Shown: piece after piece, positions 16,408 through 25,102 of the stretch | Numbering within the stretch: position 1 is the stretch's first letter | How the letters are laid out: the number at the start of each line of letters is the position of its first letter | DNA from: Devosia marina | GTDB taxonomy: Bacteria > Pseudomonadota > Alphaproteobacteria > Rhizobiales > Devosiaceae | Direction: 5' to 3' | Assembly (NCBI RefSeq): GCF_009758415.1 | Contig: NZ_WQRF01000011.1 | Span: 1 to 64,000, forward strand | DNA length: 64,000 bases | Made by a program: the position numbers and the translations under genes | Notes under the pieces: generated by a model | Seen by the model: the letters and a program-made list of their open reading frames with translations, nothing else | Databases searched by the model: none | Told to the model about the DNA's origin: nothing

Positions 16408-16612
16408 CTGCGCACTCCTCCCAAAGCATGTCAGCGTTTCAAGAAAACGCCGCGCTTGCTTCCCATTGTTGATTTGTCGCGCCCACTAGTCACAAGCCGT
16501 GCCGGAAGCGCTCCGGATGTACGTGCGTCAGCCTAGACCGGGCAGGGCAGAGTCGGGAAGTGGGGGCAGCGAAATTGTGTGATTTTTCTTCTGCGCTGGC
16601 CCATGGGCAAGC

Positions 16613-18253
16613 TTACCCCACCAGCACGGAGCGATCGCAGCGCACGCCATAGACGCGCACATCGGCTTCGCCCAGGCCAATGCCCAGGGCGGATAGCGTG
16701 GCGTTGAGCGTGTTGTCGAGCAGAGGCGCCAGCGGCACGAGCAGGCTGCGCACCGCCTGGGCGATGAGATGGGGCGGCGAGAGACCCAGGCCCAGCACAT
16801 TGACGGTGAGGTCGACCCGGTCGAGCAGCGCGGCGGACAGGGACGCCACCAGCGTTTCGGTACGCGCCGTCCGCATGGTGCCCGCGGCAATGTCGGCCGA
16901 GGAAAAATCGAGCCGGACCGGGCTGGTCTGGGCCAGTTCGACCATGGCTGCGCCGGTGACGCGCAGCAGCAGGTTATCGATCAAGCGCACCGGGGCGGCC
17001 GAAGGGGGCACGCCGAAATCGGCCAGGCTCGCATCGCTCATTTCCCCAATGCTCAGGCGCAATATGCCGGGGCGCGTGGCGATGGTGGCGCTGCCGCGCG
17101 GCGCACCGATAGTGGGACAGGTCGCCGCGTCGACCCGTGCTTCGACCGGCGCGAGGTCGAGCCAGAGCGGGAGCTTGACGCCGGCGCCGCGCAGGGCCGG
17201 TCCGCCCAGCAATTCGGCCCTGAGGCGCAGGCGTGTCTGCGCGGTGCGTACGATGGTGCCAAGGGGCCCAAGGGCAAACCAGCCGCCGCCCTGCAGGGGC
17301 TCGCCAATGGCCAGATCGAGCTGCAGCGACACCAGCCCCGGCACCGCAGCGCCGAGATTGAGCGAGACCTGGCTGTCGCCATCGCTGAGCACGGCGGCGG
17401 CCGAGAGCAGTTCGAGCGCAGACAGGGACAGATCGGCGACCCCGGCGCTGCCGAGTTCGAGCCCACCCAACCGGCCCAGGTCGATCAGCTTGCCCAGCTC
17501 CACATCGGCGCCGGTGCCGGCGGTGGAGAGCAGCATCAAGGCGGATTGCGCAGTGCCATTGGTGAGCGCCGCCAGCGCAGCGGCAATCTCCCCTGCCCCG
17601 GCTTTGGTGACGAGCAGATCGTCATAGCTGCCCACGGTGATACCCAGTTCGGTAGCCAAGGCATCGAGAAATCCCAGCGCATCGACCCTGGCTGAGGCGA
17701 GCGCGGTGTAGTCGAGCACCGAGAGGGCGACCGTGGTGCCGAGCAGGCCGGACAGGATGGCATTGGCGAGACCACCATTGAGGCTGGCGAGGCGCGAGCC
17801 GACCGAGAAGGACACTTCGGGGGTGACCGCTGCAATGCCGGATGCCTGGAGGGTGGGCACGGCGGCAAAGCTGGCGGCGAAATAAAGCCTGCCAGGCCGG
17901 TTGAGGGTGACCGAAACGGCATTGTGCGGGGTCTGCCCGGGCGTAAAGCGGTCGGCGATATCTGGCTCGGTCGGGTCATAGCGGCCCGGAAGGACGGTCA
18001 GCCCATCCGTGCTGGCGGGGGCAAGGAGCTGCGCCTCCGCCAGCACGGATTGGGCGATCTCGGTGGCGCGGGAGGGATCGGCCGCCGCCGAGATGGCCGC
18101 CAGATCGACTCCGGCCTGCAGGACGCGACGCTCGTGATAGAGCGAGGCCGCATCCACAGCCAAGGCCGACACCATGGCGGAAACAGCAAAGCCGAAGGCG
18201 AAGAGCACAGCCATATTGCCACGCTCATCACGGCGGAACTGGGACCCGGTCAC
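16613..18253 (-). CDS. TadG-like pilus assembly / secreted protein
   Basis: A 546-residue protein. The N-terminus FRRDERGNMAVLFAFGFAV begins a membrane helix (about residues 12-38) as in TadG/Flp proteins with a DUF2134-like start. The long C-terminal region is Leu/Ala-rich and low in cysteine, and is probably extracytoplasmic. It overlaps the upstream TadE-like gene by 4 bp (ATGA), so the two are co-translated. The rest of a tad locus (ATPase, prepilin, secretin) is not in the window, so these could be a detached pair of minor pseudopilins. Confidence 0.8.
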   Translation of the reverse strand: MTGSQFRRDERGNMAVLFAFGFAVSAMVSALAVDAASLYHERRVLQAGVDLAAISAAADPSRATEIAQSVLAEAQLLAPASTDGLTVLPGRYDPTEPDIADRFTPGQTPHNAVSVTLNRPGRLYFAASFAAVPTLQASGIAAVTPEVSFSVGSRLASLNGGLANAILSGLLGTTVALSVLDYTALASARVDALGFLDALATELGITVGSYDDLLVTKAGAGEIAAALAALTNGTAQSALMLLSTAGTGADVELGKLIDLGRLGGLELGSAGVADLSLSALELLSAAAVLSDGDSQVSLNLGAAVPGLVSLQLDLAIGEPLQGGGWFALGPLGTIVRTAQTRLRLRAELLGGPALRGAGVKLPLWLDLAPVEARVDAATCPTIGAPRGSATIATRPGILRLSIGEMSDASLADFGVPPSAAPVRLIDNLLLRVTGAAMVELAQTSPVRLDFSSADIAAGTMRTARTETLVASLSAALLDRVDLTVNVLGLGLSPPHLIAQAVRSLLVPLAPLLDNTLNATLSALGIGLGEADVRVYGVRCDRSVLVG

Positions 18254-18678
18254 AAGCCACCCCTCCGGATGGTCGCGCCATGGGCAATGGTCTTGGCCGG
18301 CAGCGGCAGGGGTGGATAGAGATTCCAGATCGGCAAATCGGTCGCGTCATAGCTCAGGCGCACGACATATTGCGTCGGGTCGGCGTGACTGTCGCCGATG
18401 GTGTGCGTGAGGCGGGCCGGATTGAGCAGCGGATAATCGCCCGCATTTCGTGCCAGATAGGCCGCGACCAGGCTGTTGCGCTCGGCCTGGTTGAGGCCGG
18501 CAATGGCGGTGCGCGCCGCATCGGCGGCCAGTTGCTGGACGGAATGGGCGGCGCCAAAATAAATCCCATAGGCCAGCATGCCGGTCAGCATCAGCAGGAA
18601 GACCGGGGTCAGTATTGCAAATTCGATGGCGGCCGCGCCGGATCGGTCAGTCAGGAAACAGGCACCGGGCCTTCGCAT
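18250..18678 (-). CDS. TadE-like minor pseudopilin
   Basis: A 142-residue protein with the TadE signature near its N-terminus: a basic stretch, DRSGAAAIEFAIL and then a hydrophobic helix (about residues 18-40). The Glu within AIEFA is typical of TadE-type processing sites. The start at 18678 is chosen for GGGAGG 5 bases upstream; two upstream Mets are in frame but lack such a site. It overlaps the TadG-like gene by 4 bp. Confidence 0.85.
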   Translation of the reverse strand: MRRPGACFLTDRSGAAAIEFAILTPVFLLMLTGMLAYGIYFGAAHSVQQLAADAARTAIAGLNQAERNSLVAAYLARNAGDYPLLNPARLTHTIGDSHADPTQYVVRLSYDATDLPIWNLYPPLPLPAKTIAHGATIRRGGL

Positions 18679-18826
18679 TCGTGCCTCCCGGGCGAATGAT
18701 CTGGTTGGCGACAGCATGGACCGGACCGCCACAGAGGGCGGTAAAGCGCGGTATTGGTAGAATTGCGGGTCGAGTAGGTGACTTTCCTTGTCCGAATGAA
18801 GCGGCTAGGAGAGAACCGAATTCAGG

Positions 18827-19654
18827 ATGCCGCACTTGACCAGCCGCAATTACCTTTTTGCCCAGAATGCAGACGATGTTGCGTTGACGCGGTTCATCGC
18901 TCTGGCGGGGTCGGCGACGGGCTTTCTCAAGGGGGCGCCGGGCGGACCCTTGCCGGGGTGGCACTGTCCGGGCCAGGACAACAGGGCGTTCCTGGAGGGG
19001 CTGCATGAACGGCTGGCGGCCAGCTTTCCGGAAGCCGGGCAGCCGTTTCACGCGGTGCGGCTGTGGACCAATCTGATGTGGCAGCCGGCTTACCTCTCGG
19101 TCATTGCGGTGCATCTGCATGGCGCCCTGCCAGCAGTGACGACGCTGGCGCAGGCGCGGCAGAATCTTGACGTCAATGGCTATCGCCTCACCGCCGGACC
19201 GCAGCTTGAGGGCAGCACGGAAGAACTGATCGCCAAGGCGGGGCGCGATCTGCGCGCAATGGGCGATAGCGTGCTGGCCGAGATCAACGGAGTAACAAAG
19301 CTCAAGCAGACCCCGGCGCTGCGCCTATTGGCCGACCGGATGCTGGGGCTGATGGTGCGGCTGAAACATTTCCGGCCCGAAATCAGCATAGCGGAGCAAT
19401 ATCGCTATTGCGATTTGTGGCTATCGGCGATGGGGCTTGAGGGACAGGGCGGGCTGGAAACGCTCGACCTGCCCAACGGGCAGCAGGTTGCCATCATGGC
19501 GCGCAAGGGCTGTTGCCTCGACTACCTTGCGTTTCCCGAGCGCTTCTGCGCCTCGTGCCCCAAGCTCAGTGATGATGAGCGGCGCGAGCGCGAGCGCACC
19601 AATATCTTGGCAGAGCTTGAGGTTCAGGCTCAGTCAAACGCCTCGTCGGCATAA
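18827..19654 (+). CDS. FhuF-like siderophore ferric reductase
   Basis: A 275-residue protein. The C-terminus has CC-x10-C-x2-C (Cys229, Cys230, Cys241, Cys244), which is the [2Fe-2S] binding pattern of FhuF, the reductase that releases iron from ferric siderophores. The N-terminal two-thirds are soluble with no clear motif. Siderophore uptake genes are not adjacent, so its partner system must be elsewhere. It overlaps the convergent SH3 gene by 25 bp. Assignment to the siderophore ferric reductase group is by the cysteine pattern. Confidence 0.82.
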   Translation: MPHLTSRNYLFAQNADDVALTRFIALAGSATGFLKGAPGGPLPGWHCPGQDNRAFLEGLHERLAASFPEAGQPFHAVRLWTNLMWQPAYLSVIAVHLHGALPAVTTLAQARQNLDVNGYRLTAGPQLEGSTEELIAKAGRDLRAMGDSVLAEINGVTKLKQTPALRLLADRMLGLMVRLKHFRPEISIAEQYRYCDLWLSAMGLEGQGGLETLDLPNGQQVAIMARKGCCLDYLAFPERFCASCPKLSDDERRERERTNILAELEVQAQSNASSA

Positions 19655-20184
19655 ACGCCCCATAGCTCAGCCTGTTGTATCCAGCCCGAATAGGCCTGCC
19701 GCTCGCCTGGCTGGCCGGCCGAAACATTGCACCAGGTGCCGTTGCATTCGTTGATTGAAACGCGGACACCGGCCGCAAGGCGGGCCCGGACCGCAGCTTC
19801 GGTGGACTGGCCGGTATGCATCTGTACTTCGCCATTGGCGAGCAGCGGCGTGGCATAGCCCGCGCGATTGCCCGAGAGCAGGCTTTGATGAACCCAGCCC
19901 TCTTCGCCATCGACATCGCGGATTTTGCGCCAGGTATCGAACTCCTGAATGATCTCCACCGGCACGCCGGAGACGGTGTAGTTCCAGGCGATTTCATAGC
20001 GCGTGCCGGGGCCGACACGGACATTGATCGGGTGCGAACGGGTGGTGACGAAGCGCGGCAGCGGCAGGCCGCTGGGATTGTCCTGTGCCTGGGCGGCGGG
20101 CGTGGCGATTGCTGCGGCGAACAGGGCCACGAAAACGGCGAGGAAAGCGCGCAAGCAGGCCGGCAGAGCTGGCAAGTACAACAT
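19630..20184 (-). CDS. Secreted SH3-domain protein
   Basis: A 184-residue protein with a signal peptide or anchor (about residues 5-33, ending AAQA). Two bacterial SH3-like repeats follow: the first with NVRVGPGTRYEIAW and DVDGEEGWVHQSLL, the second with VRARLAAGVRVSINECN and SGWIQQAELWGVY. Such domains bind peptidoglycan or wall partners in the periplasm. The Met at 20184 starts a good signal peptide. The hydroxyacid dehydrogenase gene is divergent, 105 bp away. Confidence 0.85.
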   Translation of the reverse strand: MLYLPALPACLRAFLAVFVALFAAAIATPAAQAQDNPSGLPLPRFVTTRSHPINVRVGPGTRYEIAWNYTVSGVPVEIIQEFDTWRKIRDVDGEEGWVHQSLLSGNRAGYATPLLANGEVQMHTGQSTEAAVRARLAAGVRVSINECNGTWCNVSAGQPGERQAYSGWIQQAELWGVYADEAFD

Positions 20185-20289
20185 CACTTTGCAGACGGGT
20201 TTGATTTGCCCTATCACTAGCGCGATATCCTTAATGGTCGCTGAAGGCGACTCTTGCGCCGGTGGCAAACCGGCCCATCATTGGTGCGC

Positions 20290-21309
20290 ATGACATCGAG
20301 CAAACCCAAGATTCTGGTGACCCGACGCTTGCCGGCGAGCATTGAAGCGCGCATGGCCACCCTGTTCGAAACCGATGTCAATGACGCCGATCTGGCCCTG
20401 AGCGGGGACGACATCCTGGCCGGACTCGATGGCAAGGATGTGCTGGTCTCCACCATTACCGACCATATCGATGCGGATCTGATCGGTCGGCTGCCGCCCA
20501 GCGTGCGGCTGATCGCCCAGTTCGGAAATGGGGTGGACAATATCGACCTCGACGCGGCCTGGGCCGCCGGGCTGACGGTGACCAATACCCCCTCGGTGCT
20601 GACCGAGGACACCGCCGACATGGCCACGGCGCTGATGCTGGCACTGCCGCGCCGGCTGGTAGAGGGCACGCAAATGCTGCTGCGTGACCGGGCCTGGGCG
20701 GGATGGTCCCCCACCTCGATGCTGGGGCACCGGCTGCGCGGCAAGGCGCTGGGCATTGTGGGCATGGGCCGGATCGGCACGGCGGTTGCGAGCCGGGCCC
20801 GGGCCTTTGGCCTCAATATCCATTACTACTCGCGCAATCGCCGCCCACCGGCCATCGAACAGCCGCTCGAGGCGCGCTATTGGGACGATCTGGACGCCAT
20901 GCTGTCCGAGGTGGATATCGTCTCGCTGCATACCCCGCTCACCCGTGATACGCATCATATCCTGTCTGCGGACCGGCTCGACCGGATGAAGCCGGGCGCT
21001 CATCTGATCAATGTCAGCCGCCCCGAATTACTCGATGAGACCGCTCTGATCGAGCGGCTGGAAAGCGGGCACCTGGCTGGCGCGGCGCTCGATGTGTTCG
21101 AGAATCGTCCCGGGATCAATCCGCGCCTGCTGGCGCTGGCCGAGACCAACCGGGTGGTGCTCACCGCCCACATGGCATCGGCGACCCTGGAAGCGCGGGT
21201 GGAGATGGGTGAGGCGGTGATCGTCAATATCCGCACCTTCATGGATGGGCACCAGCCGCCGCACCGCCTGCTGCCCGACGGCCCCCTGCCCCGCGCCGCC
21301 AGAGGCTGA
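20290..21309 (+). CDS. D-isomer 2-hydroxyacid dehydrogenase (glyoxylate/hydroxypyruvate reductase-like)
   Basis: A 339-residue NAD(P)-dependent dehydrogenase. The Rossmann motif is LGIVGMGRIGTAVASRA. The catalytic Arg can be seen in NVSRPE, where most relatives have N(T/V)ARG; Glu is in VFENRP, and His in TAHMASAT, where most have PHxGSAT. All three catalytic residues are therefore present in altered surroundings. The start at 20290 (MTSSKPKILVTRRLP) is the natural beginning. No partner gene indicates the substrate. Confidence 0.88.
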   Translation: MTSSKPKILVTRRLPASIEARMATLFETDVNDADLALSGDDILAGLDGKDVLVSTITDHIDADLIGRLPPSVRLIAQFGNGVDNIDLDAAWAAGLTVTNTPSVLTEDTADMATALMLALPRRLVEGTQMLLRDRAWAGWSPTSMLGHRLRGKALGIVGMGRIGTAVASRARAFGLNIHYYSRNRRPPAIEQPLEARYWDDLDAMLSEVDIVSLHTPLTRDTHHILSADRLDRMKPGAHLINVSRPELLDETALIERLESGHLAGAALDVFENRPGINPRLLALAETNRVVLTAHMASATLEARVEMGEAVIVNIRTFMDGHQPPHRLLPDGPLPRAARG

Positions 21310-21459
21310 GTGTTGCAGCATTTCCGCAATTGGGTGACCAACTGGGCCGCTGCGATGTCACCTGCTTGCGTGGCAGCGCCCCGCCCCCTAATCGTCACAG
21401 TGTCGAGGGCGTGGGGCGCGTCCGGGCGACGTGCGTTTCCCGGGTGGCAGGAGTGGCCC

Positions 21460-22119
21460 GTGCCTAGTTCGATTAAAACGGCAGTTCTGACGGCTGGGCT
21501 GATGATGCTCGCTGCCCCGGCATCGGCGCAGAGTGCGCTGCCCTTCACGCAGGATGCGGGCCGCCTGGTGCTTGATGCACTGGGACAACGCCTGACCATG
21601 CCTCTGCCGGACTGGGTGGCGGCTGACGCTGACCTGGCAGCAATTTCCGAGCGAGTGTCGACCCGGTTTCTCGAAGATGGCGGGCAGGCGCAACTGACGA
21701 TCTACAAGCGCGGCGAGGGCGAAGCCTTCTGGTCCACGCTCTATGGCGCCCGCATCAGCACGGAGACCAACATGGACCTGGCCGAGTTCCGGTCGCGGGT
21801 GGTCAATGTCTATGCCCAATCCTGCGATCCGGACGCGGTGGCGCTGTTCCAGCTCGAGCCCGATGCAGAAGATGCGCTGCCGCCGCTGGGCTATGTGTGC
21901 GGTGCCTATCTCGACGCTTTCACCGATTTTGCCGGCCAGGGCGAAGTGATGGTGATGGGGTTCTACAAATCCGAGGCGGGGCTGGGCCTGGTGTTTCAGG
22001 AATGGCGCGGCGAAGCATTCGATGCCAGTGCACCAGCAAGCTGGCCGGTGCCCGCCGAGACGGTGGAAGCGCGCATGGCCCAGTTCACGTCCGAGGTCTC
22101 GCTGACGCTTCTGGATTGA
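21460..22119 (+). CDS. Secreted protein of unknown function
   Basis: A 219-residue protein read from GTG at 21460, which has AGGAG 6 bases upstream and begins a good signal peptide (about residues 1-24, ending ASAQ). The mature part is acidic and contains two cysteines, CDPDA and GYVCGAY, that may pair. No family was recognised. It lies upstream of rbfA on the same strand with a 30-bp gap and may be cotranscribed. Confidence 0.7.
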   Translation: MPSSIKTAVLTAGLMMLAAPASAQSALPFTQDAGRLVLDALGQRLTMPLPDWVAADADLAAISERVSTRFLEDGGQAQLTIYKRGEGEAFWSTLYGARISTETNMDLAEFRSRVVNVYAQSCDPDAVALFQLEPDAEDALPPLGYVCGAYLDAFTDFAGQGEVMVMGFYKSEAGLGLVFQEWRGEAFDASAPASWPVPAETVEARMAQFTSEVSLTLLD

Positions 22120-22152
22120 CGGCGCCCCTGGGAGAGCCTAAGCCGCTTGCCC

Positions 22153-22566
22153 ATGAAAAAAGACCACAAACCCGCTGGCCCGAGCCAGCGCATGCTGCGC
22201 GTCGGGGAACTGGTGCGCCATGCCCTGGCCGGGCTGTTTGCCCGCGGCGACATCGAGGACGAGGCCCTTGCCGGCGCGGTGGTGACCGTGCCCGAAGTGC
22301 GCATGACGCCGGATCTCAAGATCGCCAACGCCTATGTGATGCCGCTGGGCGGCACGCATGCCGAGGAGATCGTGGCGGCGCTGAACCGGCACCGCAAGTT
22401 CATCCGTGGCCGGGTGGCCCCGCAGATCGACCTCAAATATGCCCCTGAAATCCGTTTCTTCGTGGACGATACCTTCGAGGAAGCCAGCCGGATCGATGCG
22501 CTGCTGCGCTCGGACCGGGTCAAGCGCGACCTTGATGACGACAGCGACGACAGCCAAGAAGACTGA
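22153..22566 (+). CDS. rbfA: Ribosome-binding factor A
   Basis: RbfA binds the 30S subunit and helps mature the 16S rRNA 5' end. The 137 residues have the KH-like fold features [19 protein letters not shown] near the N-terminus, [13 protein letters not shown] in the middle and the closing [22 protein letters not shown]. An acidic tail follows. The start is uncertain: ATG at 22153 is used, but a TTG at 22147 lies closer to GGGAGAG. TruB follows after 2 bp, a common pairing. Confidence 0.96.
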   Translation: MKKDHKPAGPSQRMLRVGELVRHALAGLFARGDIEDEALAGAVVTVPEVRMTPDLKIANAYVMPLGGTHAEEIVAALNRHRKFIRGRVAPQIDLKYAPEIRFFVDDTFEEASRIDALLRSDRVKRDLDDDSDDSQED

Positions 22567-22568
22567 GT

Positions 22569-23477
22569 TTGAACCAGCCAAAATCAAAAAAGCGCGCCAT
22601 CTCGGGATGGGTTGTGCTCGACAAGCCATATGACTTCACCTCCACCCAGGCGGTGGGCAAGGTGCGCTGGCTGCTGAACGCCGCCAAGGCGGGCCATGCC
22701 GGCACGCTCGACCCGCTGGCCACCGGCATATTGCCCATCGCCCTGGGCGAAGCCACCAAGGCGGTGCCGCAGGTGCAGGACGGCATCAAGGTCTATCGGT
22801 TCACCATTGGCTGGGGCAAAGCCACCACCACTGACGACACCGAGGGCGAGGTGGTTGCTACCTCCGATGTGCGGCCCGAACAGGGCGCGCTTGAGGCCGT
22901 GCTGCCGCGCTTTACCGGGACCATCATGCAGCGGCCACCGGCCTTTTCTGCGATCAAGGTGGATGGTGAGCGCGCCTATGATTTGGCCCGGGCGGGCGAG
23001 ACGGTGGAACTGGCAGAACGCCCCATCGATATCGACGCGATCGAGCTGGTCTCGCACAGCCCCGAGGAAAGCGTTCTTGAGGTCACCTGTGGCAAGGGTA
23101 CCTATGTGCGGGCGCTGGCGCGCGACATTGCCGAGGCGCTTGGCACGGTGGGGCATGTGACCAAGCTGCACCGCGCCGCGGTCGGCCCGTTCACCGATGA
23201 CGACGCGGTGAGCATCGAAGAACTCGAAGCCGCCGAGGCCGGAGAGGCGCGCGATGCTCTGCTGCTGCCCGTGTCAGCAGGTCTTGAGGACATCGAGGAA
23301 ATCCGGCTCGATGCCGGGCAGGCCAAGGCGGTGAGCCATGGCAATGCCGTGCTGCTGAACGGGGCCAATGCACCGGTGTCGGTGGACGAGTGCTGGGTGA
23401 GCTTCAAGGGCAAGGTGCTGGCCACCGGGCATGTGGAATTCGGCCAGTTCAAGCCGGGCCGGGTGTTCAATCTTTAG
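22569..23477 (+). CDS. truB: tRNA pseudouridine(55) synthase TruB
   Basis: TruB makes pseudouridine 55 in the T loop of tRNAs. The 302 residues have the catalytic Asp48 in HAGTLDPLATG and the family motifs GWVVLDKPYDFTS, QRPPAFSAIKVDGERAYD and GTYVRALARDIAEALG. The start is TTG at 22569, only 2 bp after rbfA, so translation is probably coupled. The 3' end overlaps the convergent MFS gene by 11 bp. Confidence 0.97.
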   Translation: MNQPKSKKRAISGWVVLDKPYDFTSTQAVGKVRWLLNAAKAGHAGTLDPLATGILPIALGEATKAVPQVQDGIKVYRFTIGWGKATTTDDTEGEVVATSDVRPEQGALEAVLPRFTGTIMQRPPAFSAIKVDGERAYDLARAGETVELAERPIDIDAIELVSHSPEESVLEVTCGKGTYVRALARDIAEALGTVGHVTKLHRAAVGPFTDDDAVSIEELEAAEAGEARDALLLPVSAGLEDIEEIRLDAGQAKAVSHGNAVLLNGANAPVSVDECWVSFKGKVLATGHVEFGQFKPGRVFNL

Positions 23478-24600
23478 GGCGTAGCTGCCCCGCCATGGCG
23501 ACGGTCAGTACGAGCAATGGGATGAGCATGGCAAAGGCCATGCGCACGCCAAAGCCCTCTGCGACGCTGCCAATGAGAACCGGCGCACCCAAATTGACCA
23601 ATTGAAAGATCAGCGTCGTCGCCGCCACGTTCTGGCTGGCCGGACGGTCCCCCAGGCGCGCCGCCGCGGACAGCATCAGCGGGAACAGCACACAGATGCC
23701 TATCCCCACCGCCAGGAACCCGGCAAGGGCCGCATAGGCATTGGGAGCCAGAACGATAGCCAACATGCCCAGAACGGCCAATGCCGAGAGGCTACGCGCC
23801 ACGCGCACCGGCCCGTAGCGGTCGATGAAGCGGTCGGCGACCAGCCGCCCGCCGGCCATGGACAAGAGCAGTGCCGGCAAGGCCAGCGACTCGATGAAGG
23901 GCGCGACATCGAAGGCATCGCGCAGATAGATGATCGACCAGGCCCGCGAGGCCCCTTCGGTCAAGCCGGCGCCCAGCCCGAAGGCCACCAGGCCCATGGT
24001 GGCCCATGTCGGCCAGGCCAGCTTTTTCACAGCGCCGCCGGCATGGGGTCGTGGCGGCATGTTGGGCATGGGCAGGACAACAAGAACAATCAATCCGATC
24101 AGCACCGGCGCCAGCGCCCAGAGATGAATGGCCGGGGCGACATGCAGGCCGCGCAGCGCAGCGCCAAGCAAAGAAGTGAGCAGAAAGCCCACGCTCCAGG
24201 CGCCGTGGCAGGTGTTCATCACCCGCGCCGAGGTGGCCGCCTCGACCCGGTCGGCCTCGACATTCATGGCGATGTTGGTGAGCGAAAAGCCGACGCCATT
24301 GAGCGCGAGCAGCACGAACAGGGCAATCGGGTTGAGCAGCACGGTGGCGAGGGCAGCGGTGATGACCACGATGGGCAGTAGCCACAGGATCATGCGGCGC
24401 GGCCCGAAGCGCTCGACGATGGCGCTGGAGAACAGAAACATCGAGAGCGCGCCAAGGGGCTGGCCGATCAGCACCAGGCCGAGCTGGCCTTCGGTGAGGC
24501 CGATCAGCTCCTGCAGGTCCGGAATGCGCGTGTGGATGGCGCCGGCAGCCAGGGCGTGGGTGAAGAAGAGCGCAATAATGCGCCAATGGGTGGAAAACAT
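23467..24600 (-). CDS. MFS transporter, YbjJ-like (paralog 1 of 3)
   Basis: A 377-residue major facilitator with about twelve membrane helices. It shares with its two neighbours a start of the type LPEL/IPDLQ, GQLGLVLIG, then MNVEADRVE, HGAWSVGF and GASRAWSIIYLRD, which are the YbjJ-like landmarks. It is the most divergent copy, with GASRAW in place of GAGIDWSAIYMR. The substrate is unknown. The ATG at 24600 is used; a TTG 9 bases upstream is possible. It lies 37 bp downstream of mmcB and is probably the last gene of the operon. Confidence 0.9.
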   Translation of the reverse strand: MFSTHWRIIALFFTHALAAGAIHTRIPDLQELIGLTEGQLGLVLIGQPLGALSMFLFSSAIVERFGPRRMILWLLPIVVITAALATVLLNPIALFVLLALNGVGFSLTNIAMNVEADRVEAATSARVMNTCHGAWSVGFLLTSLLGAALRGLHVAPAIHLWALAPVLIGLIVLVVLPMPNMPPRPHAGGAVKKLAWPTWATMGLVAFGLGAGLTEGASRAWSIIYLRDAFDVAPFIESLALPALLLSMAGGRLVADRFIDRYGPVRVARSLSALAVLGMLAIVLAPNAYAALAGFLAVGIGICVLFPLMLSAAARLGDRPASQNVAATTLIFQLVNLGAPVLIGSVAEGFGVRMAFAMLIPLLVLTVAMAGQLRPKD

Positions 24601-24637
24601 ATGCGTCAATAGTTTGGAATGGCGCCAAAGGGAAGGC

Positions 24638-25102
24638 TCAGGCGATCGGCCCGGGGTCCATCAGGGCATGGATACGGTCGGCGCCCATGCGGGCCAGCTT
24701 GAGCATCAGCGCCTTGCGGCGGGCGGGAGCGAGCGGGGTGTCGGGGCTGTCGCGCAGGATGGCGCCGTCATGCCCGTCGGCAACGATCAACCCTTCCGTT
24801 TCGGGAAATATCTCGCCGTCCAATTCAGGCGGCTTGGCGAAAAAGAAGCGGTCGGAAAATTCGCGATACTCAGGCCATTTGCGGTCGACCTGGAAGTCGA
24901 TGAGGCTGGATTTGATCTCGATGATCCAGATTTCGCCCTTGGGCCCGACCGCCAGCACATCGGCGCGGCGGCCATTGGCCAACGGCACTTCGGCATAGCA
25001 GGCCATGTCATGCCGCTCGCGCAGCATGCGCATGACACCGCGCTGAACGCGCAGCGCGGTGGCCGATTGGCGCAGATCAACGATTGGCGGCAGATCAGCC
25101 AT
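24638..25102 (-). CDS. mmcB: MmcB-family DNA repair protein (PD-(D/E)xK fold)
   Basis: A 154-residue protein with the nuclease-like core GRRADVLAVG (Asp48) and IIEIKSS (Glu62, Lys64), followed by DFQVDRKWPEYREF. This matches MmcB (DUF1052), a damage-inducible protein first noted in Caulobacter and linked to lesion tolerance. The start at 25102 is the Met of MADLPPIVD. It overlaps the end of MFS paralog 2 by 8 bp, so it is translated as part of the transporter operon. That is an unusual setting for a repair gene. Confidence 0.9.
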   Translation of the reverse strand: MADLPPIVDLRQSATALRVQRGVMRMLRERHDMACYAEVPLANGRRADVLAVGPKGEIWIIEIKSSLIDFQVDRKWPEYREFSDRFFFAKPPELDGEIFPETEGLIVADGHDGAILRDSPDTPLAPARRKALMLKLARMGADRIHALMDPGPIA

